Below, piece by piece: positions 45,809 to 54,302 of a stretch of DNA of 64,000 nt (the first letter of the stretch is position 1; every line of letters starts with the position of its first letter). Position numbers and translations under genes: made by a program. The notes under the pieces were generated by a model, which was not told the DNA's origin, did not search any database, and saw only the letters and a list, made by a program, of their open reading frames with translations. Source of the DNA: Pseudomonas brassicacearum (GTDB lineage Bacteria; Pseudomonadota; Gammaproteobacteria; Pseudomonadales; Pseudomonadaceae); NCBI RefSeq assembly GCF_000585995.1, contig NZ_CP007410.1, positions 124,001 to 188,000 on the forward strand, written 5' to 3'.

Positions 45809-46882
45809 ATGCACGGCACTTGCGCAAGCCCCGAGCGATTGAATGCACAACAGCGATCCGCCCATATTCGCCAGGTGGTCCTGGCCCGGGGTGAGGAATT
45901 GCGTCAGCGCTACCCGATTTTGCGTTACCAGGATGCGTTGGGCGCGGGCATCCTGGCGTTCGCCCTGGTTGGGATGATCGGTTCGGCGCTGCTCTACCTC
46001 AATGGTCACCTGGCCGGATGGGCGTGCTTGCTGCTCAACGCTTTTTTCGCGTCCCTGACCCACGAGCTGGAGCACGACCTGATCCACAGCATGTATTTCC
46101 GTAAGCAACGCCTGCCCCATAACCTGATGATGGGCCTGGTGTGGCTGGCGCGCCCGAGCACCATTAACCCGTGGATCCGCCGCCATCTGCACCTTAACCA
46201 TCACAAGGTGTCCGGCAGCGAGGCCGATATGGAGGAGCGCGCCATCACCAATGGCGAGCCCTGGGGGCTGGCGCGGTTGTTGATGGTGGGCGACAACGTC
46301 ATGTCGGCCTTCATCCGCCTGTTGCGAGCCAAGACCTGGGCGCACAAGCGCAGCATCCTCAAGCGCACGCTGAAGGTGTACTTCCCGCTGGCGCTGCTGC
46401 ATTGGGGCGCCTGGTATGCGTTTCTCGGTTTTCATGGGGCCAACGGCGTCGCCAGCCTTTTGGGGACTTCGGTGGAGTGGTCGGCGACCACGCTGTCGGT
46501 CATGCACGTGATCGACATCGCGGCGGTGGTGATCATCGGGCCGAATGTACTGCGCACCTTTTGCCTGCACTTCATCAGCTCGAACATGCACTACTACGGC
46601 GACATCGAGCCGGGCAATGTCATCCAGCAAACCCAGGTGCTCAACCCCTGGTGGTTGTGGCCGTTGCAGGCGTTCTGCTTCAACTTCGGCAGCAGCCATG
46701 GCATTCATCATTTCGTCGTGAAGGAGCCGTTCTACATCCGCCAACTGACGGTGCCGGTGGCCCACAAGGTGATGCGGGAGATGGGGGTGCGGTTCAATGA
46801 CTTCGGCACTTTTGCTCGGGCCAATCGGTTTGTGCGCCAGGAAGGTGTGGTGCGGGAGGCAGGGGGGACGGTGCGGGTTTGA
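45809..46882 (+). CDS. Membrane fatty acid desaturase
   Basis: A 357-residue integral-membrane di-iron desaturase/hydroxylase. Histidine boxes are HELEHDLIHS (about residues 88-97), HLHLNHH (about 127-133) and HGIHH (about 299-303), with two hydrophobic pairs. It is distinct from desA at 28.7 kb (different box spacing, shorter C-terminus). The ATG at 45809 follows GAGGATGTAAGCC. It is divergent from the AraC regulator. The acyl or alkane substrate cannot be set from the sequence. REP elements follow. Confidence 0.9.
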   Translation: MHGTCASPERLNAQQRSAHIRQVVLARGEELRQRYPILRYQDALGAGILAFALVGMIGSALLYLNGHLAGWACLLLNAFFASLTHELEHDLIHSMYFRKQRLPHNLMMGLVWLARPSTINPWIRRHLHLNHHKVSGSEADMEERAITNGEPWGLARLLMVGDNVMSAFIRLLRAKTWAHKRSILKRTLKVYFPLALLHWGAWYAFLGFHGANGVASLLGTSVEWSATTLSVMHVIDIAAVVIIGPNVLRTFCLHFISSNMHYYGDIEPGNVIQQTQVLNPWWLWPLQAFCFNFGSSHGIHHFVVKEPFYIRQLTVPVAHKVMREMGVRFNDFGTFARANRFVRQEGVVREAGGTVRV

Positions 46883-46912
46883 AACTAACCTGTACGAAGG
46901 GCCAGAACTGAA

Positions 46913-47010
46913 CCTGTGGCGAGGGAGCTTGCTCCCGCTGGGCTGCGCAGCAGCCCCAAAAAAAACGGGCCGCTTCGCGTCCAGCGGGAGCAAGCTCCCT
47001 CGCCACAGGG
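46913..47010. repeat. Second-family REP doublet
   Basis: GTGGCGAGGGAGCTTGCTCCCGCTGGGCTGCGCAGC and its partner with the arms CAGCGGGAGCAAGCTCCCTCGCCAC, between the desaturase gene and the receptor gene. Confidence 0.92.
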
Positions 47011-47022
47011 AACGGGTTGCAG

Positions 47023-49527
47023 TTAGAACTGGTAACTCACCGTAGCCGCCACATTGCGCTCTTCGCCCATGTAGCAGAAGCTCAGGCTGGCGCACGAAGC
47101 GACGTAGGTTTCGTTCGTCAGGTTGTTCGCGTTCAGGCGAACGTCCACGCCTTTCAAGCCGACCTTGCCCAGGTCATACCCCACCGATGCATCGAACAGC
47201 GTGTAGGACGGCACCTTCATGGTGTTCTCCGCGTCGGCCCAGCTGTAGCCGACATACCGCACGCCGCCGCCCAGGCGCAGGCCATCGAGTGTGCCGCTGT
47301 CGAATTGGTAGTCTGCCCAGACCGAGGCCATGTGACGCGGGGCCTGGGTCGGTGAGTTACCCTTGTTTTCGATGATGTCGGTGGGCGTGCTCAACGTACT
47401 GATCATCGATTTCGAGTATTCGATGTCGGTAAAGGTGTAGCTGCCCAGCACTTTGAACTGCTCGGTCAATTGCAGATGCGCTTCCAGTTCCAGGCCTTGG
47501 GAACGCACGGCACCGACAGCACGGTAGAAGTTGTCCTGGGGCAGTTTGGTCGCCAGGTTTTCCTGGTCGATGCGAAACAGCGAGGCCGTGTACAGGTCAT
47601 CCGTGCCCGGTGGCTGGTACTTCAGGCCCAATTCCCATTGCTTGCCATCGGTGGGCGGCAGCGGGTTGCCGGCGCTGTCGGCGTAGGAGTTCGGGTTGAA
47701 CGACTCGGAGTAGCTGATGTACGGCGCCAGGCCGTTGTCGAACAGGTACAGCGCCCCGGCGCGGCCGGTGAGCTTGGTGCGTTTGTCGTTGATCTCGGTG
47801 CCTTCCGGACGACCGAATTCGGCAATGCGGTTTTCATCCGAGGTTTCGACCCAGTCCTGGCGCAGGCCGAGGGAGAAACGCCATTTGTCCATTTCGATCA
47901 GGTCTTGCAGGTAGACACCGGTTTGCTCCAGGCGCCGCAGGTAGCTGGTGGGACTGAAGTAGCTGATGGCCGAGTTGCCATAGGCCGGGTCGAAGGCATT
48001 GATCGGGGCCAGGCTGCCGCTGGTCCAGTCGACCACGGTCTTGCGCCGCTGGTAGTCGGCGCCCATCAGCACGGTGTGCTTGGTCGCGCCGGTGAAAAAC
48101 TCAGCCTGCAACATGTTATCGACGATGAACGAATGGAGCTTTTCTTCGGCGCCGGTGTAATAACGGTTCAGCTCGTTGCTGGTGGGCGTGGTCCAGCCGA
48201 AGGCGTAGACCTGGTCGTTCTTGACCTCGGAATCCAGGTAACGGAAGTTCTGCCGGGCGGTGAAGACATCGTTGAAACGGTGTTCGAACTGGTAGCCGAA
48301 CGACTGCTGGTCACGCTCATAGCGGTCGATACCGGGTTCGCCTTCGAAGAAGTGTTCGGAAATCCGCCGGCCGTTGCGCGGGTGCAAGGCGCCGTCGGCC
48401 GGCATGCCGCCGTGGTAGCCGCCATCGGGGTCATGTTGCAGGTAGGCCTGGAGCGTCAGTGAGGTGTCTTCGCTGAAATCGATGTTCACCGTAGGCGCGA
48501 GGGCGAAGCGTTTTTCCTTGTTGTGGTCGAACTGGGTGTCGGAGGAGTCCGCCAGGCCGATCAGGCGATAAGTGATGCGTTTGTCTTCGTCCACGGGCCC
48601 AGTGAAGTCGAAGCCCATGCCGCGTTGGCCCTGGGTGCCGACGGTGGCCTGGACCTGGTGATAGGCCTCGTACTGGGGCTTCTTGCTGGTGAGCGCCACC
48701 AGGCCACCCGGCGAGCTGCGGCCATAGAGCACTGAGGAAGGCCCCTTGAGAATATCGACCCGCTCCAGGAAGTACGGGTCGACCTGCATGGAGCTGTAGG
48801 TGCCGCTGTCGCCCATGGACTTGAGGCCGTCGAGGTAGATGTTGTCCACCGAGCCATCGTTGAAGCCCCGCATCGCCACGTAGTCGTAACGGTGGGTGGC
48901 GCCGTAGGGATTGGTCAGCACGCCAGGGGTGTAGCGCATGGCCTGGGACACGGTTTGTGCGCCCTGATCGTCCATTTGCTGGCGGGTGACCACGGACACG
49001 CTTTGCGAGGTTTCCCGCAGGGCCGTACTGGTCTTGGTGGCGACCTGGCTGTGGGTGGCGTTGTAGCCTTCCATGCTGCCCAGGGCGTTACCCAGGGCGA
49101 AGCCTTTGATGTCGGTGGCCGGCAGCGCCAGGCTGTTGCCCTGGACCTCGGTTTGCAGCACGTAGCTGCTCCCGTCCTGGCTGACGGCAACCAGTCCCGA
49201 ACCGCTGAGCAGATGACTCAGGGCCTGGTCCGTCGAGTACTCGCCTTTGAGTCCCGGCGACTGGACGCCGCCGGTTTGCTCCGGGGTGCTTGCCAGGGTG
49301 ATCCCGGCCCGACGGGCGAACAGGTTCAGTACATCGCTCAACGGGCCGGCAGGAATGTTGTAGCTCTGGCGGCCGGTGGACAGGCCGTCCTGGGCGGCGA
49401 TAGCGAGCATTGGCACGGCGCCGATGCCCAGCGCCATGGAGAACAGCGCGGCATGGATCGCCTGGCGCAACAGGCCCGGTGGCGAAGAAACGTCGAAGGA
49501 GGTCTTGAGAGGTACGCGCTCAGTCAT
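47023..49527 (-). CDS. TonB-dependent siderophore receptor with STN signalling domain
   Basis: An 834-residue outer-membrane receptor. After the signal peptide come a secretin/TonB N-terminal STN domain (YNIPAGPLSDVLNLFARRAG, about residues 55-110), the TonB box region, a plug (VSVVTRQQMDDQGAQTVSQA, then VDILKGPSSVLYGRSSPGG) and a 22-strand barrel ending ASCASLSFCYMGEERNVAAT and VSYQF. The STN domain contacts FecR and transmits the ligand signal to the ECF sigma. Resembles ferrichrome/ferrioxamine-type receptors by the CASLSFC disulfide near the end. The start at 49527 is preferred over the longer frame. FecR and FecI-like genes follow upstream. Confidence 0.95.
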   Translation of the reverse strand: MTERVPLKTSFDVSSPPGLLRQAIHAALFSMALGIGAVPMLAIAAQDGLSTGRQSYNIPAGPLSDVLNLFARRAGITLASTPEQTGGVQSPGLKGEYSTDQALSHLLSGSGLVAVSQDGSSYVLQTEVQGNSLALPATDIKGFALGNALGSMEGYNATHSQVATKTSTALRETSQSVSVVTRQQMDDQGAQTVSQAMRYTPGVLTNPYGATHRYDYVAMRGFNDGSVDNIYLDGLKSMGDSGTYSSMQVDPYFLERVDILKGPSSVLYGRSSPGGLVALTSKKPQYEAYHQVQATVGTQGQRGMGFDFTGPVDEDKRITYRLIGLADSSDTQFDHNKEKRFALAPTVNIDFSEDTSLTLQAYLQHDPDGGYHGGMPADGALHPRNGRRISEHFFEGEPGIDRYERDQQSFGYQFEHRFNDVFTARQNFRYLDSEVKNDQVYAFGWTTPTSNELNRYYTGAEEKLHSFIVDNMLQAEFFTGATKHTVLMGADYQRRKTVVDWTSGSLAPINAFDPAYGNSAISYFSPTSYLRRLEQTGVYLQDLIEMDKWRFSLGLRQDWVETSDENRIAEFGRPEGTEINDKRTKLTGRAGALYLFDNGLAPYISYSESFNPNSYADSAGNPLPPTDGKQWELGLKYQPPGTDDLYTASLFRIDQENLATKLPQDNFYRAVGAVRSQGLELEAHLQLTEQFKVLGSYTFTDIEYSKSMISTLSTPTDIIENKGNSPTQAPRHMASVWADYQFDSGTLDGLRLGGGVRYVGYSWADAENTMKVPSYTLFDASVGYDLGKVGLKGVDVRLNANNLTNETYVASCASLSFCYMGEERNVAATVSYQF

Positions 49528-49612
49528 TGTAGGTTCCGTTGGAGTCACTGAAAGCCAATAAGCGTTGCTTACTGTCCTAGCCGGACGTCCCCGCAAAACC
49601 CGCCAAAAAAAA

Positions 49613-50599
49613 TCAAACCGCACGTTCCAGCGTGACCCACCAACGGGTGCGATAGCGCAGTTGCACGGGAAGCATGCGAGGCAGGACGGCCAGCAGCTTG
49701 TCGGTGTCCTCCAGGCGGAACACCCCCGACAAGCGCAGATCGGCAATCGACGCGGCGCATTTCAAATAGCCGGGGCGGTAGCGTCCTACTTCGTTGAGGA
49801 AGTCTTCCAGGCGCATGTTGCGCGTGACGATCAGCCCGTCCGCCCAGGCGCCGACATCCATGTCCAGCGCTGGCGCCAGCAGGGCTGTCGATGAGGTGAT
49901 CACATAGCTCTGCCCGGCAGAGACCTGGATAGGTGTGCCGGCGTCGCTGCGATGGGAACGGATCGCTACGCTGCCGCTGGCGACGCTCAAGCGCGTGCAG
50001 TCGCGGTCCTGGCGCACGACGAAGCGCCCGTCCAATCCTTCGAACAGGCCGTGGCGGCTTTGGACCAACAGGGGGCGCCCCGGGTCGCGGGCGCAAGTGA
50101 CCATGACTTCACCGCGGGCCAGGCTGATCAGGCGCTGCTTGGCCGTGTAGTCCAGGTCGGCGGCGCTGTCGGTGTTGAGTTCAAGCCGCGTACCGTCCGG
50201 CAGCTGGAAGCCTCGTCGTTCACCCGTGGCGGTGGCGAAGTCGGCGTTCCACGGCTGCCAGCCCAGGTCTTTGCCCAGCCATGCGGCGGACCCCATCAGT
50301 GCAACGCCCGACAACAGCTTCAGGGCCTGCCGTCGGCCGAGTCGCTGGGCGCTGTTTTCCAGGGTTTCGAGGGCGATGTGGGCACCGGGCACTGCCCGCA
50401 GGTTCGAGGTTAACTCGCTGTGCAGCGATTGCACCCGTTGCCAGGCCAGTTCGTGCTCGTGATGGGCGGCGCGCCAGGCATCGCACTGTTGGCGCAACGT
50501 GGGGTTGGCGGCATGGTTGCGCAGGCGCAGCAGCCAGTTGATCGCCTGCCTGACCACCTGCTGGGACGGGCCGTTGCGTCGGTTCTGTGAGTGATCCAT
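49613..50599 (-). CDS. FecR-like sigma regulator
   Basis: A 328-residue inner-membrane protein with an N-terminal cytoplasmic anti-sigma region (QQVVRQAINWLLRLRNHAAN), a membrane segment around ALKLLSGVALMGSAAWLG, the FecR domain (ATATGERRGFQLPDGTRLELN) and a C-terminal STN-contacting domain (FLNEVGRYRPGYLKCAASIADLRLSG, broken here for length). It relays the receptor signal and modulates the ECF sigma. The start at 50599 lies 4 bp after the sigma stop. An ATG at 50614 would overlap it. Confidence 0.93.
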   Translation of the reverse strand: MDHSQNRRNGPSQQVVRQAINWLLRLRNHAANPTLRQQCDAWRAAHHEHELAWQRVQSLHSELTSNLRAVPGAHIALETLENSAQRLGRRQALKLLSGVALMGSAAWLGKDLGWQPWNADFATATGERRGFQLPDGTRLELNTDSAADLDYTAKQRLISLARGEVMVTCARDPGRPLLVQSRHGLFEGLDGRFVVRQDRDCTRLSVASGSVAIRSHRSDAGTPIQVSAGQSYVITSSTALLAPALDMDVGAWADGLIVTRNMRLEDFLNEVGRYRPGYLKCAASIADLRLSGVFRLEDTDKLLAVLPRMLPVQLRYRTRWWVTLERAV

Positions 50600-50603
50600 G
50601 GGT

Positions 50604-51104
50604 TCAGCTTTCATAGCGCAACACATAGCAGTGGTACAGCGCATCGGCGACGTAACGTTCCACCGAGCGCAGCGAAATGCCCATCTGTTCGGCAATCTGC
50701 TTGTACGTCAGGCCTTCGCACTGGGCCAGCAGAAACGCCCTGCGCACTTTCGGCTTGAGCCCTTCGAGCATTCTTGCAATGGCTTCGAGCAATTCCAGGA
50801 TCAAGGCCTGGGCTTCGGCACCGGGGGTTTCGGTTTGTGGCAGGTGAGCTATGGTTTCGAGGTAGGCGCGCTCGATTTCTGTTCGACGCCAATGGTCGAT
50901 CACCAGGCCTTGGGCGATGGTGCGCAAAAAAGCGCGTGGCGCCTTGAGTTCCAGGCGTTCGGTACGTTGCAGCAGGCGAACGAACGTGTCCTGGGCCAGG
51001 TCCGCCGCATCGGCGGCATTGCCCAACCGGTTGCGCAGCCAGGTATTGAGCCAGCCGTGATGGTGGTTGTAGAGCGTCTGTACTGCAAACTCGGGAGATG
51101 ACAT
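50604..51104 (-). CDS. FecI-like ECF sigma factor for iron uptake
   Basis: A 166-residue ECF sigma, starting MSSPEFAVQTLYNHHHGWL, with region 2 (AADAADLAQDTFVRLL, then PRAFLRTIAQGLVIDHWRR) and region 4 (GLKPKVRRAFLLAQCEGLTY, then GISLRSVERYVADAL). First gene of the FecI-FecR-receptor set. It should drive the receptor gene when the siderophore is bound. A longer frame up to 51230 is not supported. A weak Fur-like sequence lies upstream. Confidence 0.92.
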   Translation of the reverse strand: MSSPEFAVQTLYNHHHGWLNTWLRNRLGNAADAADLAQDTFVRLLQRTERLELKAPRAFLRTIAQGLVIDHWRRTEIERAYLETIAHLPQTETPGAEAQALILELLEAIARMLEGLKPKVRRAFLLAQCEGLTYKQIAEQMGISLRSVERYVADALYHCYVLRYES

Positions 51105-51127
51105 GAACGCGACGGCCTGGCTATCAC

Positions 51128-51146
51128 AAATGATAATAGGTCGCAT
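51128..51146. promoter_or_regulatory. Weak Fur-box-like sequence upstream of the ECF sigma gene
   Basis: AAATGATAATAGG carries the nine-base core AATGATAAT of the Fur consensus, about 11 of 19 positions in total. It lies 25-45 bp upstream of the sigma start. Context (iron uptake) supports it, the match itself is modest. The rest of the 301-bp gap to the chemoreceptor gene shows nothing else. Confidence 0.4.
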
Positions 51147-51405
51147 TGTCATCATGGGGTGGCGAATTTGCAACCACCGTTGGACCGACGCAAACGAGGA
51201 CGATCGTTCCATCCACGGCCAAAAGGACAATCGGCGCTGTGCCCCTCGTCGGCCAATGTCATAAAGCCCTAATTTTTTTCAAGCGCTAGCCGACAGAGTG
51301 ATAAGCGTGCACCAAAGTGGAGCATGGCAGAATGCCTGCTCGTGCTTTTCACATGAAATATTGCAATTGGAATGCAACCCCACTCTTTGCATAAGAAGCC
51401 CATCG

Positions 51406-53286
51406 ATGAATCTAAAATTCAGCCACAAAATCCTTCTGGCCGCCTCGGGTGTGGTGGTTCTGGCTTTTGCCCTGTTCACGCTCTACAACGACTATCTGCA
51501 GCGAAATACCATCGCCCGCAGCCTCGAGTCCTCCATTGAACAATCCGGTGACCTGACGGCCAGCAGCATCCAGAACTGGATGAGTGGCCGGATACTGGTG
51601 CTGGAAAACCTGGCGCAGAACATCGCGCATCAGGGCGCCGGTGCCGATTTGCCGGGCCTTGTCGATCAGCCGGCACTGACGTCGAATTTCCAGTTCACCT
51701 ATGTGGGCCAGGTCAACGGTGTGTTCACCCAACGCCCCGACGCAAAAATGCCCGACGGCTACGACCCGCGTCAGCGCCCTTGGTACAAACAAGCCGTCAC
51801 TGCCGACAAAACCATGCTGACCCCGCCGTACCTGGCGGCGGTCGGTGGCTTGGTGGTGACTGTCGCACTGCCGGTGAAGCACAACGGTGAACTGCTCGGC
51901 GTGGTGGGTGGCGACCTGAGCCTGGAAACCCTGGTGAAGATCATCAATTCCGTGGACTTCGGTGGCATCGGCCATGCTTTCCTGATCAGCGGCGACGGGC
52001 AGGTGATCGTCAGCCCGGACAAAGACCAGGTGATGAAGAACCTCAAGGACATCTACCCCGGCACGCCGGTGCGCATCGGCAAGGGCATCCAGGATGTTGA
52101 GTTGAACGGGCAGGACCGCATCCTTTCGTTCACCCCGATCACTGGCCTGCCGAACGCTGAGTGGTACATCGGTCTGTCGATCGATAAGGCAAAAGCCTAC
52201 GCACCGTTGAGCCAGTTCCGCACGTCTGCGTTGATCGCGATGTTTGTCGCGGTGGCGGCCATTGCGTTGCTGCTGAGCATGTTGATCCAGGTGTTGATGC
52301 GTCCGTTGACCACCATGGGGCGCGCCATGCAGGACATCGCCCAGGGCGAAGGCGACCTGACCCGGCGCCTGGTCGTGCAGGGCAAGGACGAATTCGCGGT
52401 ATTGGGTGGTTCGTTCAACCAGTTCGTGGAGCGGATTCACGCCTCGATTTCCGAAGTATCCTCGGCGACACGGCAGGTGCATGACCTGTCGCAGCGGGTA
52501 ATGACTTCGTCCAACGCTTCGCTCATCGGCTCGGATGAACAGAGCGCTCGCACCAACAGTGTGGCGGCGGCCATCAACCAGTTGGGCGCCGCGACCCAGG
52601 AAATCGCCCGCAACGCCGCCGACGCTTCACAACATGCCAGCGGTGCCAGCGAGCAGGCCGATGACGGGCGCCAAGTGGTGGAAAAAACCATCCATGCCAT
52701 GACCGAGCTGTCGCAAAAAATCAGCCTTTCGTGCACTCAGATCGAAACCCTGAACGCCAGCACCGATAACATCGGGCACATCCTGGACGTGATCAAGGGC
52801 ATCTCCCAGCAAACCAACCTGCTGGCCTTGAACGCCGCCATCGAAGCGGCCCGCGCCGGTGAAGCCGGACGTGGTTTTGCGGTGGTGGCCGATGAAGTGC
52901 GCAACCTGGCGCATCGCACCCAGGAGTCGGCGGAAGAAATCCACAAGATGATCACCTCGCTGCAGGTCGGTTCCCGTGAAGCGGTAACCACGATGAACGC
53001 CAGCCAGGCGTCCAGTGAAGAAAGCGTGGAAGTCGCCAACCAGGCCGGCCTGCGGCTGGTCAGCGTGACGCAGCGCATTGGCGAGATAGACGGCATGAAC
53101 CAGTCGGTGGCCGCCGCGACCGAAGAGCAGACCGCCGTGGTGGAAACCCTCAACATGGACGTCAGCCACATCAACCTGTTGAACCAGCAAAGCGTGGCCA
53201 ACCTCAATGAAACCCTGAAGGATTGCGATGCCTTGTCCCAACAGGCCAACCGGTTGAAGCAACTGGTGGACAGCTTCAAGATCTGA
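51406..53286 (+). CDS. dCache_1 methyl-accepting chemotaxis protein, amino-acid type
   Basis: A 626-residue chemoreceptor with a first membrane helix (about residues 8-30), a periplasmic double-Cache domain, a second membrane helix (about 275-297), HAMP and the signalling domain. The Cache domain carries the dCache amino-acid motif: [13 protein letters not shown], then [16 protein letters not shown] and GVVGGDLSL. The signalling tip is [20 protein letters not shown]. Ligand is most likely an amino acid or GABA, as for PctA/CtaA relatives. The ATG at 51406 begins [11 protein letters not shown], and the longer frame is not needed. It is not in an operon. Confidence 0.92.
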   Translation: MNLKFSHKILLAASGVVVLAFALFTLYNDYLQRNTIARSLESSIEQSGDLTASSIQNWMSGRILVLENLAQNIAHQGAGADLPGLVDQPALTSNFQFTYVGQVNGVFTQRPDAKMPDGYDPRQRPWYKQAVTADKTMLTPPYLAAVGGLVVTVALPVKHNGELLGVVGGDLSLETLVKIINSVDFGGIGHAFLISGDGQVIVSPDKDQVMKNLKDIYPGTPVRIGKGIQDVELNGQDRILSFTPITGLPNAEWYIGLSIDKAKAYAPLSQFRTSALIAMFVAVAAIALLLSMLIQVLMRPLTTMGRAMQDIAQGEGDLTRRLVVQGKDEFAVLGGSFNQFVERIHASISEVSSATRQVHDLSQRVMTSSNASLIGSDEQSARTNSVAAAINQLGAATQEIARNAADASQHASGASEQADDGRQVVEKTIHAMTELSQKISLSCTQIETLNASTDNIGHILDVIKGISQQTNLLALNAAIEAARAGEAGRGFAVVADEVRNLAHRTQESAEEIHKMITSLQVGSREAVTTMNASQASSEESVEVANQAGLRLVSVTQRIGEIDGMNQSVAAATEEQTAVVETLNMDVSHINLLNQQSVANLNETLKDCDALSQQANRLKQLVDSFKI

Positions 53287-53319
53287 GGCCTCAGCTGACA
53301 TCACCGCAAGCTGAGCCAC

Positions 53320-53748
53320 CGCTTTCGCGAGCAAGCTCGCTCCCACAGGGGAATGGTTGTGAAGCTGAAACTCGGGTCCACCTCGGAACCAATGTGGGAG
53401 CGGGCTTGCCCGCGAAGGCGGCGGCACAGGCTACATCACCGACACAGATCCACCGCTTTCGCGAGCAAGCTCGCTCCCACAGGGGATTGGCGGTGGGCCT
53501 GGATCTTGGGTTCACTCCAACTCAATGTGGGAGCGAGCTTGCTCGCGATGGCGATCTTCAATGCAGCACAGGCCGCTCAGCCCAATGCTTGAACCTCAAG
53601 CCAACCCAATCCCTGTGGCGAGGGAGCTTGCTCCCGCTCGGCTGCGAAGCAGTCGTAAACCGGCGGGTGCGGTGTGTCTGATGCTCCGCATTTGGCGGGT
53701 TTTGGGGCCGCTTCGCGGCCCAGCGGGAGCAAGCTCCCTCGCCACGGG
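53320..53748. repeat. REP array: four first-family and one second-family doublet
   Basis: The 519-bp gap 53287-53805 is almost filled by repeats: four first-family REPs in alternating direction at about 53320-53350, 53393-53422, 53452-53483 and 53525-53553, then a long second-family doublet at 53612-53748 (arms GTGGCGAGGGAGCTTGCTCCCGCT and AGCGGGAGCAAGCTCCCTCGCCAC). Short spacers of 30-45 bp separate them. No gene is seen in this gap. Confidence 0.92.
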
Positions 53749-53805
53749 GTTTGTCGATTGCCTTGAGTGAACAGCATTAGCCCCACATCGAGGAAGGGCT
53801 GTGCC

Positions 53806-54270
53806 TTAGGCGAACATCACTTGCACATTCCCCATCGCCTCATCGGCAAACCCTTGCAGGAAGTCCCTGAACCCGGACGGGGTATGGGCGTCGGTGTGGT
53901 CGGCGATGATGGTCCAGGTGGCGCGGCAGCGGTTGTCTGCCAGGGGCTCGACGCGCATGGCCGCCCAGAGATTGTCGATGCCCAGGGTGTTGTAGATCAG
54001 CGTCCAGGTCATGTGCATGGCCTGGTCGTCACGGCTGTTGAGCTGTTCCACCACCAGGTTCTGGCCGTCGCGGAAGAATTTCTTGCGCAGGGAGCGCACG
54101 CCGTCGCCGGTCATTTCGATATGCTCCAGCGCCGGAATAAAGCGCTCGAATCCGCCAAAATTACCCACCACTTCCCAGACACGCGCCGCGTCGGCCGTTA
54201 CTTCCACCGAGGTTTCGACCTGGCAGGCGTGGGGGGTTTTGATCAGGGTGTCGGGTTGAAATGCACTCAT
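53806..54270 (-). CDS. pvfD: SRPBCC/polyketide cyclase-like protein, pvfD/mgoD type
   Basis: A 154-residue START-fold (SRPBCC) protein, with VETSVEVTADAARVWEVVGN at the N-terminus and WTIIADHTDAH near the C-terminus. It is the last gene of a four-gene operon on the minus strand. In the pvf/mgo clusters of other pseudomonads the fourth gene encodes exactly such a polyketide cyclase-like protein and is needed for full signal production. Its reaction is not established. The ATG at 54270 follows AAGGAGCAAGACC, and an in-frame start at 54306 is not supported. Confidence 0.85.
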   Translation of the reverse strand: MSAFQPDTLIKTPHACQVETSVEVTADAARVWEVVGNFGGFERFIPALEHIEMTGDGVRSLRKKFFRDGQNLVVEQLNSRDDQAMHMTWTLIYNTLGIDNLWAAMRVEPLADNRCRATWTIIADHTDAHTPSGFRDFLQGFADEAMGNVQVMFA

Positions 54271-54302
54271 GGTCTTGCTCCTTGCTTTGGGTTGAGGGTG
54301 TT

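Noticed and set aside
53320..53553. Possible CRISPR array from regularly spaced 25-bp repeats
   Set aside because: Repeats alternate in direction and are palindromic REPs of a genome-wide type. No cas genes.
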